From: Anaerolineae bacterium
GTDB lineage: Bacteria; Chloroflexota; Anaerolineae; Aggregatilineales; Phototrophicaceae
Length of the DNA stretch: 51,255 nucleotides
Direction of reading: 5' to 3'
NCBI GenBank assembly: GCA_022823165.1
Contig: JAJDXR010000029.1
Coordinates: 1-51,255, forward strand
Each line of letters opens with the position of its first letter. The first letter of the stretch is position 1. Positions 7,562 through 16,830 of this stretch are shown here, in pieces. Under the pieces are notes generated by a model. It saw nothing but the letters and a program-made list of their open reading frames with translations, was not told the origin of the DNA and did no database searches. Made by a program: the position numbers and the translations under genes.

Positions 7562-8854
7562 CTAGCCGGCAGCCAGATTAGCAGCTGCTTCGTCGAGCTG
7601 TTCCTGCAAGCGCGTCATCGCCTCGTCCAGCGTCAACTCGCCTGCGAAATACTGCGCCAGACGGGTATTCGAGGCGTCGTAGTAAGCGAAAGCCAGCGGA
7701 TGCAAGTTCATCGCCACGCCGTTCTCGGTAACCTTGGTGCCGTCTATGCCGGCCTGATTCAGCGCCGCCGATATGGCCGCGTTGTCGGTATCAAATTCCA
7801 CGCCCAAAGCCACCACCGGCGGATTGGGCGGAATCAAGAGTGTACGCGAAGCAAACTCTTGCCCGACCTCCGGCTGCAGGAGATATTCCATCACCCGCGC
7901 CACGGCCTCGGGATGCTCGGTCTGGGCGTAGCCGACGATTGACGCGCCGCCAGATGCGCCAGCGCTGCCGCCCGGGCCTACCGGGTTCGGCGCCAGCACC
8001 CAGTCAAAGGCATCGCCAATCTCGCTGCCAAAACCATTGATCTGCCAGCTGCCGGAATAGAGCATGACAACTTCGGCATTGACGAAATAATCGCGAGCCG
8101 ACGAATACTGCCCGCCGCCGAGCCATACTTCGGCGGGCGTCAAGCCATTGTCGAACCAGGCTTTCATCCATTCGGCAAAAGCGCGATAGCCGGCGTCGTC
8201 TTCCAGTGCAAAGTTGCCGTCTTCATCAAAGAGTTCGATGCCCAGCGCGAAACCGGCCGAAGCGAAACGATGCCCTTTGTTGTCGATGGCGAAGGCGTAG
8301 GGCGTACCGGTGGCTTCGGCAACTTCCGTGATGGCTGCGGTCCAGGTCGCCCAATCGACTTCGTCGCTCATATCGCTGGGCACATCGACGCCCGCCTGGT
8401 CAAAGAGTGTGCGATTGATGAAGGCGGCGGTCACTGACAGCTCGTCGGGGAAGGCGTACAGCCCGTCGTCATCATCACCGGCGCGGAAAGCTTGCAGGTA
8501 GGGCGCCGAGAATGAGTCTTCGATAATGGACGCGTCCGAGAGCAAGGGGCGCAGGTCCAAATAGAAGCCGGCCATGCCGCCAAAGTCGGTGATGCGCGCC
8601 ATGTCCGGCGCCTGACCGGCCTCGACCTGAACGCGCAGTTGATCGCGAACAGTGGTATAGGGCACGGTGTCGACATTTACGACGATGTCCGAGTTATCGG
8701 CCGTGAATCGCGAAAGCAAGTCAGCGTAGACTTCGCACTCGATGCCGTTGTTGTAACACATGAAGTTCAGCTCGACCGTGTCTTGCGCAAGCGCCGCCGC
8801 GCCCAGCGTCAAGACCAGCGCTATCAGCAGTACAATAGACCTAAGGTGTTTCAT
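7562..8854 (-). CDS. Sugar ABC transporter substrate-binding protein (family 1)
   Basis: A 430-residue secreted protein with a clear signal peptide (basic start MKHLRS, hydrophobic core, ending AAALAQD) and no lipobox Cys. The mature part shows extracellular solute-binding family 1 features: VNVDTVPYTTVRDQL near the start, QAPDMARITDFGGMA, and ALYAFPDELSVTA-like hinge text followed by RTLFDQAGVD. The late MEYLLQPEVGQEFA matches the usual 'fl.speaq..' helix. It should bind a mono- or oligosaccharide and deliver it to the fused permease next door. A GAGGAG site 8 bases before the ATG supports the start. The adjacent isomerase suggests a deoxysugar or pentose ligand, which is inference. Confidence 0.9.
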   Translation of the reverse strand: MKHLRSIVLLIALVLTLGAAALAQDTVELNFMCYNNGIECEVYADLLSRFTADNSDIVVNVDTVPYTTVRDQLRVQVEAGQAPDMARITDFGGMAGFYLDLRPLLSDASIIEDSFSAPYLQAFRAGDDDDGLYAFPDELSVTAAFINRTLFDQAGVDVPSDMSDEVDWATWTAAITEVAEATGTPYAFAIDNKGHRFASAGFALGIELFDEDGNFALEDDAGYRAFAEWMKAWFDNGLTPAEVWLGGGQYSSARDYFVNAEVVMLYSGSWQINGFGSEIGDAFDWVLAPNPVGPGGSAGASGGASIVGYAQTEHPEAVARVMEYLLQPEVGQEFASRTLLIPPNPPVVALGVEFDTDNAAISAALNQAGIDGTKVTENGVAMNLHPLAFAYYDASNTRLAQYFAGELTLDEAMTRLQEQLDEAAANLAAG

Positions 8855-8925
8855 GAGTCTTCTCCTCGTAGAGATGGACGAAAGTTTGCGATCCCGAAGA
8901 TCGCCCCGCCATTATCGCCTGCATT

Positions 8926-10272
8926 TCACAGACGCAGAACAGGTAAAGCCAGCATGCGCGCCAGCGCCTCCAGCACGGCGCCATGATCGCCGTAAGTCAG
9001 CGAAATATGATGCTCCAGGCCCTCGCGCAGGATGGCGTCCATCACCGCCGCCGCGCCCGAGTCGAAGCGTATTATACCACTTGTTCCCGTGAACGCGGGG
9101 GGCGCCTTCAGCATCTCGCCGCCGCCGATGACCAGGCGCAGTTCGCCGGTGGCCTCGCTGAGCCGGGCGATGGTCACGCGGCCCGGCTTCAGCGGAAATT
9201 GCAGCAGCAGCGGCTTCGCGCGGTTGGAGTGGATGGTCGCCTGCGGCTGCGCATCCGGATCGCACATCGACAGCGGCGCCAAGCCGCAATGCCACAGCGT
9301 CGCTTCATCGGCTGCGGTATCCACCGCCACCAAGTCACTGCCGAAGGCTGGCTGACCGCTGATCCACCCCAAGACCAACTGCGTGATCGTGCCGTTGACA
9401 TCGGCTTCGCAGCTGCAGGGCGTCAGCGCGTCGCTCAACAGCGACATGGCGCCGCAAGCCGAGCAGCCGAGGTCGGTGAAGAATTCGGGCCAGCAGCGCA
9501 CCGCCATGCCGCTCAGGCTTTCCTGACGCGCCAGCTCCTCCAGCGCGACATACGCGCCCACTGTGCCGAGGGTCGCCTCGGGTTCCATCTCACTGTAGCC
9601 GGCGAGAGTCGACGACAGCCCCTCGGCGACGGCGGCGACCTGCGCCGGGTCAGCTTGACGGGCGCGCTGGAAAAATGGCGCCAATTCATATTGCGCCACC
9701 TCGACGCCCAACTGTGATTTCAGCGCGGCGTGATTGACCAGGCAGGTATCGAAGCCATCGGGGTTGGCGCCCAGGCGGCCGATGCGCGCCCCGGCCAGCC
9801 GAGACTTGACGCGGGCGGCGACAGCGAAACTGCGCAGTTTAGCGCGGGCGGCGGCCTCAGTGGGCGGGGCGTAGATATAGTCGTAATTGAGGCCGGCGCG
9901 CCGCAAGCCATGCGCGGCCAGGTTGATGCCGCAGAAGGAATTGATGCGCAGGCGTCCGCCGACTTGCGCTTCCGGCAGCGCCCAAAGCAGCAGCGGCTTC
10001 CCGTCGAGCGTCCGCGCCAGTTGCGCGACCATAGTGCTGTCGGCGAAGGTCGATTGAAGGACAAGGACCATGTCCACATCGGCGGCGGCCAATTCAGCAA
10101 TGCGCGTCTCGATGGCCTCAGCGTCCATGACCAGGTCTTGCGATCCGGTCACTGCGTAGCCGTCGTCCAAGAGCGCTGCGTAGACCTGCGCGGTCAACTC
10201 CCGGGCCAAATCCAGGTCAAAGGTCGGCCGGGCAATCGGTACGAAGCCGATGCGGATTTCAGATGTGTTCAT
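8926..10272 (-). CDS. L-fucose/L-arabinose isomerase family protein
   Basis: A 448-residue cytoplasmic protein of the FucI/AraA-like ketol-isomerase family (COG2407 type). These enzymes interconvert an aldose and ketose, for example L-fucose and L-fuculose, with a divalent metal. The Rossmann-like N-terminal domain (IGFVPIARPTFD, VDMVLVLQSTF) is followed by RWCxEFF-like text (AVRCWPEFFTDLG) and the Cys-rich SACGAMSLLSD, and then a C-terminal beta domain with HISLTYGDHG. It is shorter than E. coli FucI (about 590 residues) and matches the short form common in several phyla. The ATG at 10272 is chosen because AAGGA lies 8 bases upstream; the frame runs 48 codons further through repeat DNA. The actual sugar is not certain. 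Confidence 0.8.
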   Translation of the reverse strand: MNTSEIRIGFVPIARPTFDLDLARELTAQVYAALLDDGYAVTGSQDLVMDAEAIETRIAELAAADVDMVLVLQSTFADSTMVAQLARTLDGKPLLLWALPEAQVGGRLRINSFCGINLAAHGLRRAGLNYDYIYAPPTEAAARAKLRSFAVAARVKSRLAGARIGRLGANPDGFDTCLVNHAALKSQLGVEVAQYELAPFFQRARQADPAQVAAVAEGLSSTLAGYSEMEPEATLGTVGAYVALEELARQESLSGMAVRCWPEFFTDLGCSACGAMSLLSDALTPCSCEADVNGTITQLVLGWISGQPAFGSDLVAVDTAADEATLWHCGLAPLSMCDPDAQPQATIHSNRAKPLLLQFPLKPGRVTIARLSEATGELRLVIGGGEMLKAPPAFTGTSGIIRFDSGAAAVMDAILREGLEHHISLTYGDHGAVLEALARMLALPVLRL

Positions 10273-10334
10273 TGCGTGGATCCTTCGCTTTTGGAGGGCG
10301 ACACACTGGCTCGCGCTTGTTGGAGGCAACTGAT

Positions 10335-10415
10335 TCGTGGGCGAACCAGGGGCGCGTAGACACTGCCCGTCGTTCGCCCCTGCAATTCCTCTGTGTGTCT
10401 GTGCCTCTGTGGCCA
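10335..10415. repeat. Repeat cluster between aldehyde dehydrogenase and isomerase genes
   Basis: The gap of 148 bases holds GTGGGCGAAC ... GTTCGCCCC (about 10335-10385) as outer arms around a GGCGCGTAGACACTG core. Next to it (about 10385-10415) is CCTCTGTGTGTCTGTGCCTCTGTGG, a member of the 'CCACAGAGGCACAGA' family also seen near 14290 and 30690. Both families occur only between genes in this window. Confidence 0.65.
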
Positions 10416-10420
10416 AATAA

Positions 10421-11839
10421 TCAACTCAGATTCAGCACCATCAGGCGCAAATCGGTCATGTCTTCGATGGCGTAGCGGACGCCCTCGCGGCCATAACCCG
10501 AGGCTTTTATGCCGCCGTAGGGCATGTGATCGACGCGGAAGGTCGAGACGCTGTTGATTTGCAAGCCGCCGACCTCGACGCGGTCCCAGGCATCCATGAT
10601 GCGTTTGACATCGTTGGTGAAGACGCCGGCCTGCAAGCCGTAGGGCGAGTCGTTGATGGTGGCGATGGCGTCGTCCCACTGGTCGTAGGGGCTGAGGGTG
10701 ACGACGGGCGCGAAGACCTCATCACAATTGACGCGCATCTGCGGCGAGGTCTCGGTCATCACCGTGGGCGGGAACATCGTGCCCTGGCGCTCACCGCCCA
10801 CCAGCACGGACGCGCCGGCTCGCTGCGCCTCGTCCACCCAGGCGGCGGCGCGCTCGGCATCGCGCTGGCTGATCATCGGCCCGATGTCGACCTCAGGATC
10901 GCGCGGGTCGCCCACTTTGAGCGCCTTGACTTCATTAACGAAGCGGTCGGTGAAGTCTTCAAAGACATCGCGCTGGATCAGCAGGCGCTGCACGGAAATG
11001 CAATTCTGCCCGGCATTGGCGAAGCCGCCCGCAGCTGCTTGCGCCGCCGCGTCCGCCAGGTCGGCGTCCTTATGCACGATGACGCCGGCGTTGCCGCCCA
11101 GTTCAAGCGTCACCTTCTTTTGCCCGGCTTTGCTCTTGAGCATCCAGCCGATGGCGGCGCTGCCGGTGAAGCTGATCATGGCCACGCGCGGATCGAGTAC
11201 CATCTGCTCGGCATCGGCTCCCCAGGCGTTTAACATGCTGAAAGCCTGCGGCGGGTAGCCGGACTCGAGCACGATCTCGGCCAGGATAACGGAGGACAAC
11301 GGCGTCTTCTCGGCCGGCTTGATGATGATGCTGTTGCCGGCGGCGATGGCGGGTCCGATCTTGTGGCAAGCGAGGTTGACCGGGTAATTGAAGGGCGTGA
11401 TGCCCAGCACCGTGCCGACAGGCATGCGGCGGGTGAAGCCTTGGCGATTGGCGCCGGCGGCCGTCCAGTCGATGCTGAATACTTCGCCGCCCAAGCGCCG
11501 CGCTTCTTCGGCGGACACCTTGAGCGTCTCCAGGGCGCGCGCGGTTTCGCCGGCGGCTGTCTTGTAATTCTTGCCGCCTTCCAGGATCATGGCCTCGACG
11601 ACTTCGTCAAAGCGCTTCTCCAAGCCGGCGCGGATATTCTCGATGATCTCGGAGCGGCGGTAGCTGGGCAATTTGCGCGTGATTTCATAGCCGGCGGCGG
11701 CCGCTGCCATGGCGTCGTCCATGTCGGCCGCGCTCGCCATCGAGACCGCGCCGACCAGACTGCCGTCGTAGGGGAAGCGCAGCTCCATGACATTGTCGCT
11801 GCCGCGCCATTCGCCGCCGATGAGGTTCATTTTCGTCAT
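10421..11839 (-). CDS. NAD(P)-dependent aldehyde dehydrogenase
   Basis: A 472-residue member of the aldehyde dehydrogenase superfamily, oxidising an aldehyde to its acid. Visible motifs are PFNYPVNLACHKIGPA (cofactor and active-site Asn region), ISFTGSAAIGW, the catalytic Glu motif VTLELGGN, and the catalytic Cys in NAGQNCISVQR. The C-terminal MPYGGIKASGYGREG contains the usual 'GG.K.SG.Gre' ending. Position between the glycosidase genes and the isomerase makes L-lactaldehyde or glycolaldehyde plausible substrates, since both arise when deoxysugars or pentoses are cleaved. The ATG at 11839 has an AAGGG site 8 bases upstream; a second ATG lies at 11830. Succinate-semialdehyde or a sugar aldehyde cannot be excluded. 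Confidence 0.88.
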   Translation of the reverse strand: MTKMNLIGGEWRGSDNVMELRFPYDGSLVGAVSMASAADMDDAMAAAAAGYEITRKLPSYRRSEIIENIRAGLEKRFDEVVEAMILEGGKNYKTAAGETARALETLKVSAEEARRLGGEVFSIDWTAAGANRQGFTRRMPVGTVLGITPFNYPVNLACHKIGPAIAAGNSIIIKPAEKTPLSSVILAEIVLESGYPPQAFSMLNAWGADAEQMVLDPRVAMISFTGSAAIGWMLKSKAGQKKVTLELGGNAGVIVHKDADLADAAAQAAAGGFANAGQNCISVQRLLIQRDVFEDFTDRFVNEVKALKVGDPRDPEVDIGPMISQRDAERAAAWVDEAQRAGASVLVGGERQGTMFPPTVMTETSPQMRVNCDEVFAPVVTLSPYDQWDDAIATINDSPYGLQAGVFTNDVKRIMDAWDRVEVGGLQINSVSTFRVDHMPYGGIKASGYGREGVRYAIEDMTDLRLMVLNLS

Positions 11840-11918
11840 TCGGTTTCCCTTTCCCGCCAACAGCTACGATAACATGATGCTTAGTATAGCATTTTCTCGC
11901 GCAGACCTTTAGCGCGCT

Positions 11919-12731
11919 TTAGCCGCCGCCTGCCAGCGCGCTGAAGGTCATTATCCGCCACTCCTCCCGCATGAGCAGGTCATGCAGCAGCGCCTGCCAA
12001 GCGGCAAAATCCGCCGGATTGGGCTGCGACCGCCAGGGATGAAAGAACATCCAATAGTGGTTGGAGATGATGATCAAGTCATTTTTCGCCAGCGCCGCCC
12101 GCGCCCGCGCCAGCGATTCGGCGGCGTCGCGCTTGTGTGAGAAGAGGTAGTCATCACAGACGAAGAGCTTCTGCCCTGGCTTAATTTCCTCGGCGGCGAA
12201 GCCCGAGATCTGCGGCAACTGCGGAACCGGCGCCAGGTTCAGCGACCTCGTGCTGATGTGGAAACCGCGGGCGATCAGCTCCTCCAGGGCGACTGGCGAA
12301 ATGCGGTCATAGGGCGGCACGAATGTCCGGATCGAGGCGGCCGGAAAGGCGCGCTCCAGCAGCGCCATGCCAGCGTCCAGCTTCCGCCGGATGGCTGCGC
12401 GGTCATGCGTGATGAACTCGTAGAAAGTATGCGCGTATCCGTGAAGACAGATTTCGACCAAACCCGCCGCCACCTTTTTATTGAGGAAGTGGCAGAGTTC
12501 GCGATTGTCGAGGATGCAATAATTCGCCTGCGACCCGCGATAAGCCGGCGGGATGCCCGGGTCGTGCGGATTGCCATCGCTCCAGTAGACGCGCGTATCG
12601 CCATAAACCCAGGGAATCACCGCCAGGCAAACGGGCAAGCCAGCTTGCCAAAGAGGTTCATAGAGAGCCGCCAGACGCTGTGGAGATGTAAAATAGCTGG
12701 TATCGTCATCGCGGATGATGATCGTGGGCAT
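11919..12731 (-). CDS. Polysaccharide-deacetylase-like protein
   Basis: A 270-residue protein with the NodB/CE4-like (or DUF2334-like) metal-binding pattern. There is an early acidic motif IIRDDDTSYF, where the second Asp would be the metal ligand, and a central EICLHGYAHTFYEF with the two histidines spaced as in the H-x3-H zinc motif. FVPPYDRISP corresponds to the 'RPPyG' motif, and a C-terminal His (ISNHYW) follows. No signal peptide is seen, so it may act in the cytoplasm on a small acetylated sugar. The ATG at 12731 is the first residue of the conserved domain; the frame continues upstream through non-conserved sequence. It lies between the GH4 and aldehyde dehydrogenase genes, which suggests a role in the same sugar pathway. 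Confidence 0.72.
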   Translation of the reverse strand: MPTIIIRDDDTSYFTSPQRLAALYEPLWQAGLPVCLAVIPWVYGDTRVYWSDGNPHDPGIPPAYRGSQANYCILDNRELCHFLNKKVAAGLVEICLHGYAHTFYEFITHDRAAIRRKLDAGMALLERAFPAASIRTFVPPYDRISPVALEELIARGFHISTRSLNLAPVPQLPQISGFAAEEIKPGQKLFVCDDYLFSHKRDAAESLARARAALAKNDLIIISNHYWMFFHPWRSQPNPADFAAWQALLHDLLMREEWRIMTFSALAGGG

Positions 12732-12848
12732 TGACCGTCGGCACTGTTCTTTCGTGTCAGAACCAGTATAGACTGTCGAACCAGTTTTGCCGAAGCGACC
12801 AGATTCGACGAATTGCAGTTCGCGTCTCAGTGATGACAAAACTGCCGC

Positions 12849-14234
12849 TTACGTGTAGGCCGGCAGATAATCCCCATGGGCGTCGATCAATTCGTCGACC
12901 ATGGACCAGATTTCGTCCAGGGTTAGCTCGGCCGCCGTATGCGGGTCGAGCATGGCGGCGTGGTAGATATGCTCGCGTTTGCCAGTCAATGCCGCCTCGA
13001 CCGTCAGCGACTGGACATTGATATTGGTCTGCATTAGCGCGGCCAGGTGCGGCGGGATGGCGCCGATGCGGGTGGGCTGGACGCCGTTGCTGTCGACCAG
13101 GCACGGCGCCTCGACGCAGCAGCCTGCGGGCAGATTGTCGATGATGCTGTCGTTGGGCACGTTGCCATAGATAGTACGCGGCTGGCCCGTTTCCATGCTG
13201 TGGATGATATGCGAGCCGTATTCGACGCTGCGCTCAACTTTGTTCAAATCGGTGATGCTGCGCACGGTCCAGCCTTTGCGCATGGGGTTCACATCCCGCA
13301 GCGCCTCCATGATCTCGGCTTCGCTGGGGATACGCCCCTCAGCTTCGGCTTTTTCCAGCAGCTGCCAACTGATGATGCCGGCTTTGCAGCGCTCGATATA
13401 TTCGTCCAGCGGGATATTGAAGCGGTCGATCAACTCAGGGGCGCTCTCCTTGATGAACCAGGGCACGTATTCGCTGAAGTGCTCGCTGGATTCGGTCACG
13501 AAATAACCCAGCCGCTTGAACATCTCATAGCGTACGCGATTGGCGGGCGGGACGCGGCCGTCGTCATAGACTTTGTGAATCAGCGGGTAGAGATCTTCGC
13601 CGGTTTCGCGCCGCTCGAACTTGAGATAGAAAGCCATGTGGTTGATGCCGGCGACCAGATAATTGACGTCTTCAAAAGGAATGCCGATATCGCGGGCCAG
13701 CTCGTGGGCGGTGCCAGGCACACTGTGGCAAAGCCCGACGGTGCGAATGTCGCTGGCGCGGCTGAGCGCCCACTGATTCATGCACATGGGATTGGCGTAG
13801 TTTATCAGCAGCGCCTCGGGGCAGAGCGCCTCCATGTCTTTGGCGATGTCGATGAGGACGGGAATGGTGCGCAAGCCGCGCATGATGCCGCCGATGCCCA
13901 GCGTATCGGCGATGGTCTGGCGCAAGCCGTATTGCTTGGGGATCTCGAAGTCGATGACGGTAGCCGGCTCATAGCCGCCGACTTGTATCATGCAGACGAC
14001 GTAATCAGCGCCGGCGAGAGCCTGCCGGCGGTCGGTCGTGCATTCAACGGCCGGACTGTTGCCCAGCGCCTTGATGATATGCCCGGCCACCTGCTGGGAT
14101 TGCTTGAGGCGCTTCGCGTCGATGTCCATCAGGCAAATGGTGGCCTCAGCCAATTCGGGGTAGCTCCAGATATCACCCATGAGGTTTTTGGCGAATACGG
14201 TGCTGCCCGCGCCGATGAAGGTCACTTTGGTCAT
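12849..14234 (-). CDS. GH4 family glycosidase (alpha-galactosidase-like)
   Basis: A 461-residue GH4 enzyme. This family hydrolyses glycosides by an NAD- and Mn-dependent redox mechanism in the cytoplasm. The NAD site is GAGSTVF (8-14). NYANPM (145-150) and GLCHSVPG (167-174), with C169 and H170 as metal ligands, and GINHMAFYLKFE with H199 are the expected active-site segments. The text is closest to MelA-type alpha-galactosidases, but GH4 members also act on alpha-glucosides, alpha-glucuronides and alpha-galacturonides. The ATG has AGAGGA upstream. It heads the minus-strand cluster ending in the fused permease, so it probably processes an imported oligosaccharide. Confidence 0.87.
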   Translation of the reverse strand: MTKVTFIGAGSTVFAKNLMGDIWSYPELAEATICLMDIDAKRLKQSQQVAGHIIKALGNSPAVECTTDRRQALAGADYVVCMIQVGGYEPATVIDFEIPKQYGLRQTIADTLGIGGIMRGLRTIPVLIDIAKDMEALCPEALLINYANPMCMNQWALSRASDIRTVGLCHSVPGTAHELARDIGIPFEDVNYLVAGINHMAFYLKFERRETGEDLYPLIHKVYDDGRVPPANRVRYEMFKRLGYFVTESSEHFSEYVPWFIKESAPELIDRFNIPLDEYIERCKAGIISWQLLEKAEAEGRIPSEAEIMEALRDVNPMRKGWTVRSITDLNKVERSVEYGSHIIHSMETGQPRTIYGNVPNDSIIDNLPAGCCVEAPCLVDSNGVQPTRIGAIPPHLAALMQTNINVQSLTVEAALTGKREHIYHAAMLDPHTAAELTLDEIWSMVDELIDAHGDYLPAYT

Positions 14235-14289
14235 GGTTTCATCCTCTGTTGTGACGATTGAAGTTTTGTGACGGTTGAAACTGATTTAA

Positions 14290-14340
14290 CCACAGAGGGT
14301 CGCGTAGACACAGACCGGCAACACAGAGGACGCGGAGTTT
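14290..14340. repeat. Intergenic repeat in the divergent GH4/SLC13 gap
   Basis: The 131-base divergent gap contains AACCACAGAGG, then GTCGCGTAGACACAGACC, then CACAGAGGACGCGGAG. The first and last parts belong to the 'CACAGAGG' family, and the middle to the 'CGCGTAGACAC' family seen near 10353, 38041 (inverted) and 50109 (inverted). Confidence 0.6.
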
Positions 14341-14352
14341 TTGCGCCATAAG

Positions 14353-14358
14353 GTATAC
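14353..14358 (+). promoter_or_regulatory. -10 box immediately before the SLC13 start codon
   Basis: TATACT lies only 7 bases before the ATG at 14366, and no ribosome-binding site is visible between them. If it is used, transcription would begin at or next to the start codon and give a leaderless mRNA, a known arrangement in several GC-rich phyla. I see no convincing -35 hexamer. Confidence 0.4.
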
Positions 14359-14365
14359 TTGCGCC

Positions 14366-16156
14366 ATGCTCACATTGTCCGAACTCACCGTCATTGCCAT
14401 CATCGCCGTCACGCTGGCTCTGATCGCCTTCACGCGGCTGCGCATAGATCTCATCGCCTTGCTCGTGCTGCTGATGGTCGCGCTGACCGAGCTGGTGCCG
14501 GCTGCCGCCGCCCTGTCCGGCTTCAGCAGCTCTGTGGTCATCACCATTATCGGCTTGCTGGTGATCACCCGCGGTCTGGAGCAGACCGGCGTCATGCAAT
14601 GGGTGGCGCGGCAACTGCAAGTCTATGGACGCGGCTCCGAGGCCAAGCTGATTGCCCTGGTCATGTCGGCGGGGGCGGCTGTTTCCTTGCTTATGAACAA
14701 TGTGGCTGCGGGCGCGGTGCTGCTGCCAGCCGTCCTGCAGGTAGGGCGCGATTGCGGCGTGGCCGCCTCAAAATTGATGATTCCGCTCGCCTTTGGAGTC
14801 ACAGTCGGCGGCATGGCGACCTATTTCACTACCGCCAACATATTGATGAGCGAATTGCTGATTGCGCAAGGCATCACCGGCTTGGGCATCCTGGATTTTA
14901 TGCCGGTGGGCGGCATGATCGTAGCCGCGGGTTTGCTGTACATGCTCTTAATCGGCCGGCGCCTGCTGCCCGATGGCGCTGCGCTGGCGCAATCCTCCCG
15001 CCAAGTCGACCTGCGCGCCACCTACGATATGGCGGGCCGGATGTGGCAGGTTCGCGTCGCGCCCGATTCGCGCCTCGCAAACCAAACTGTGCAAGAAAGC
15101 GATATCAATGCCGAGCTGGGTTTGACGGTGGCGGCTGTCTGGCGCGGCAACGAGACGATAGCCATCCCAAAATCGAATCAGATGATCTACCCCGCCGATG
15201 AACTGCTGATAGTCGGCCAGGAAGATCGCTTGCAAAAGCTGCTGGATTGGGGCAACGAGTTGATCGAGAGCGGGCAACGCGCCGTGCGCGGCGAGCTGCC
15301 GATCGAGCCGATCGAAATCATGATCGCGCCCCGTTCCAACGCCATCGGCAAGACGCTCTCCGACATGAAGCTCAATCGCGACGCCGGCTTGTTGGCGATG
15401 GCGCTGTGGCGCGACGGGCAGAGCTTCCACGCCGATGTCCGCAAGATTCCACTTCAAGTCGGCGATGCGATTCTGGTCGTCGGCCAATCCTCGGACATAC
15501 ACAACCTGTCGAACAACAGCAACTTTATCTTGCCGGCCGGCGAATACTCGGCGCAAGCCACTGACAGCCGCAAAGCGCCTTACGCCGTTGGCATCACCGC
15601 CATCGTCCTGGCGCTGGCTTTCTTGAACATTGCGCCCTTGCCTATTGCTATGCTGGCTGGGGCGGCGGCCATGGCGCTCACACGCTGCCTGACTATGGAG
15701 CAGTTCTACACGGCGGTGGACTGGCGGACGATTTTCCTGGTAGCCGGTATGCTGCCTCTCAGCCTCGCCATCACCGAGACCGGCCTGGCTGACCGCGTCG
15801 GTCTGTTGCTGGAAATGAGCCTGATGAACGCCAGCCCGTTGCTGCTGTTCGCCGTCATCGCCCTGCTGACGATGCTGGTCGTACAAGTCATCGGCGGGCA
15901 AGTGACGCCGCTGCTGGTGGGTCCGATCGCCATCAAAGCCGCGCTGCAAATGGGTATTGACCCGCGCGCGATGGCGGTGGCGGTGGCTATGGCCTGCTCG
16001 CTGGCATTCATCACGCCGATTTCGCACCCGGTGAACATCCTGATGATGGGACCAGGCGGCTACAAGTTCAGCGACTTCTTCAAGGTCGGCCTCGGTATGA
16101 CGGTTGTGGCGCTGCTGACGATGCTGCTGGGCCTGGCGCTGGTTTGGGGGGTTTAG
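14366..16156 (+). CDS. SLC13/DASS-type transporter with two TrkA-C domains
   Basis: A 596-residue membrane protein. The N-terminal half has hydrophobic segments and the loop LLMNNVAAGAVLLPAVLQVG (the 'NN' substrate/ion motif) of the CitT/ArsB-like superfamily. Two cytoplasmic TrkA-C (RCK_C) domains follow at roughly 215-300 and 305-390, each ending in a 'D.llvvGq' strand (DELLIVGQED; DAILVVGQSSD). The second membrane half resumes near 405 and contains SHPVNILMMGPGGY near the end. Such proteins move di/tricarboxylates, sulfate or other anions with Na+ or H+; the substrate here is not determinable. The gene is divergent from GH4. Its stop overlaps the end of the convergent DUF4276 gene by 4 bases. 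Confidence 0.87.
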   Translation: MLTLSELTVIAIIAVTLALIAFTRLRIDLIALLVLLMVALTELVPAAAALSGFSSSVVITIIGLLVITRGLEQTGVMQWVARQLQVYGRGSEAKLIALVMSAGAAVSLLMNNVAAGAVLLPAVLQVGRDCGVAASKLMIPLAFGVTVGGMATYFTTANILMSELLIAQGITGLGILDFMPVGGMIVAAGLLYMLLIGRRLLPDGAALAQSSRQVDLRATYDMAGRMWQVRVAPDSRLANQTVQESDINAELGLTVAAVWRGNETIAIPKSNQMIYPADELLIVGQEDRLQKLLDWGNELIESGQRAVRGELPIEPIEIMIAPRSNAIGKTLSDMKLNRDAGLLAMALWRDGQSFHADVRKIPLQVGDAILVVGQSSDIHNLSNNSNFILPAGEYSAQATDSRKAPYAVGITAIVLALAFLNIAPLPIAMLAGAAAMALTRCLTMEQFYTAVDWRTIFLVAGMLPLSLAITETGLADRVGLLLEMSLMNASPLLLFAVIALLTMLVVQVIGGQVTPLLVGPIAIKAALQMGIDPRAMAVAVAMACSLAFITPISHPVNILMMGPGGYKFSDFFKVGLGMTVVALLTMLLGLALVWGV

Positions 16157-16830
16157 GCCGGGAGCGGGGACAGGTCTTCCAGCTGGGCGAGCCAGGCGTC
16201 AAAGAGCGGGCATTCTTGGCGGATTCTGGGCAGGCCTATTGCGCTAGCCGCTCGCTCGCCCATCTGAACTTTTCTGTAACGGGGGAATATTTTCTGAATG
16301 CGTTTGCTAGGCGCGCTTACGGGACTGTCATCTATGTGTTCGGGCGTTTCGAAGTCATGCCGAATCGCCGAGAATTCTTTGGCCAGGTCCTGCTCGCCTA
16401 ACGCAGCTGCAAGCTGACTCGGGTCGCTGAACAGCAATCCTTCAAACTCGTGCATCTGGACATAAGGAATGAATCGCCGCATTGGTCCTTCATCCAGAGT
16501 TTGTGCTAGTCTGTTCTTTAATGCGTGGCAGACTACATGTTGCTTGTCCAGCAATTTCGATTTTCTTCCCGCTTCCTTCTTACCCGGAAAGTCACCGTCT
16601 ATACCGTAAAAGTCCACGAATGTCGTGCAATACGAGTTTCGGTCTTGCAGAAGGCAATCCCTAATGTTCTCGCGCAGCCTCTTCAGCGTAACAGCTCCGC
16701 CCTTTTTCCCCGGAGTGCCTATCATGGGGGCGCTTACGCCCACGTTGAATGCCGCTAGATGGCTGCCAAGAATGGCGTTGACAATCCGCGACTCCGTCTG
16801 GCCTTCGCAGACAATATTCAAACGAAGCAC
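16153..16830 (-). CDS. DUF4276 family protein, TOPRIM-like partner of the ATPase
   Basis: A 225-residue protein of the DUF4276 type. The start is a GTG at 16830, reading (M)LRLNIVCEGQTE, and not the upstream ATG at 16896. The GTG shares one base with the TAG stop of the ATPase gene (TAGTG), a GGGAG lies about 9 bases before it, and this family characteristically begins 'mrLniivEGqTE'. The early Glu (EGQTE) and the later TFVDFYGIDGDFPG resemble the Glu and DxD metal-binding positions of TOPRIM nucleases. HEFEGLLFSD is another family-typical stretch. Pairs of AAA ATPase and TOPRIM-like protein form anti-phage systems (for example AbiL and PARIS), so a nuclease effector role is plausible but inferred. 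Confidence 0.75.
   Translation of the reverse strand: MLRLNIVCEGQTESRIVNAILGSHLAAFNVGVSAPMIGTPGKKGGAVTLKRLRENIRDCLLQDRNSYCTTFVDFYGIDGDFPGKKEAGRKSKLLDKQHVVCHALKNRLAQTLDEGPMRRFIPYVQMHEFEGLLFSDPSQLAAALGEQDLAKEFSAIRHDFETPEHIDDSPVSAPSKRIQKIFPRYRKVQMGERAASAIGLPRIRQECPLFDAWLAQLEDLSPLPA

Noticed and set aside
13047..14261. A 404-codon open frame on the plus strand opposite the GH4 gene
   Set aside because: It lies antisense to a protein with full GH4 motifs, and its translation has no recognisable domain. Long antisense frames are expected in GC-rich DNA.
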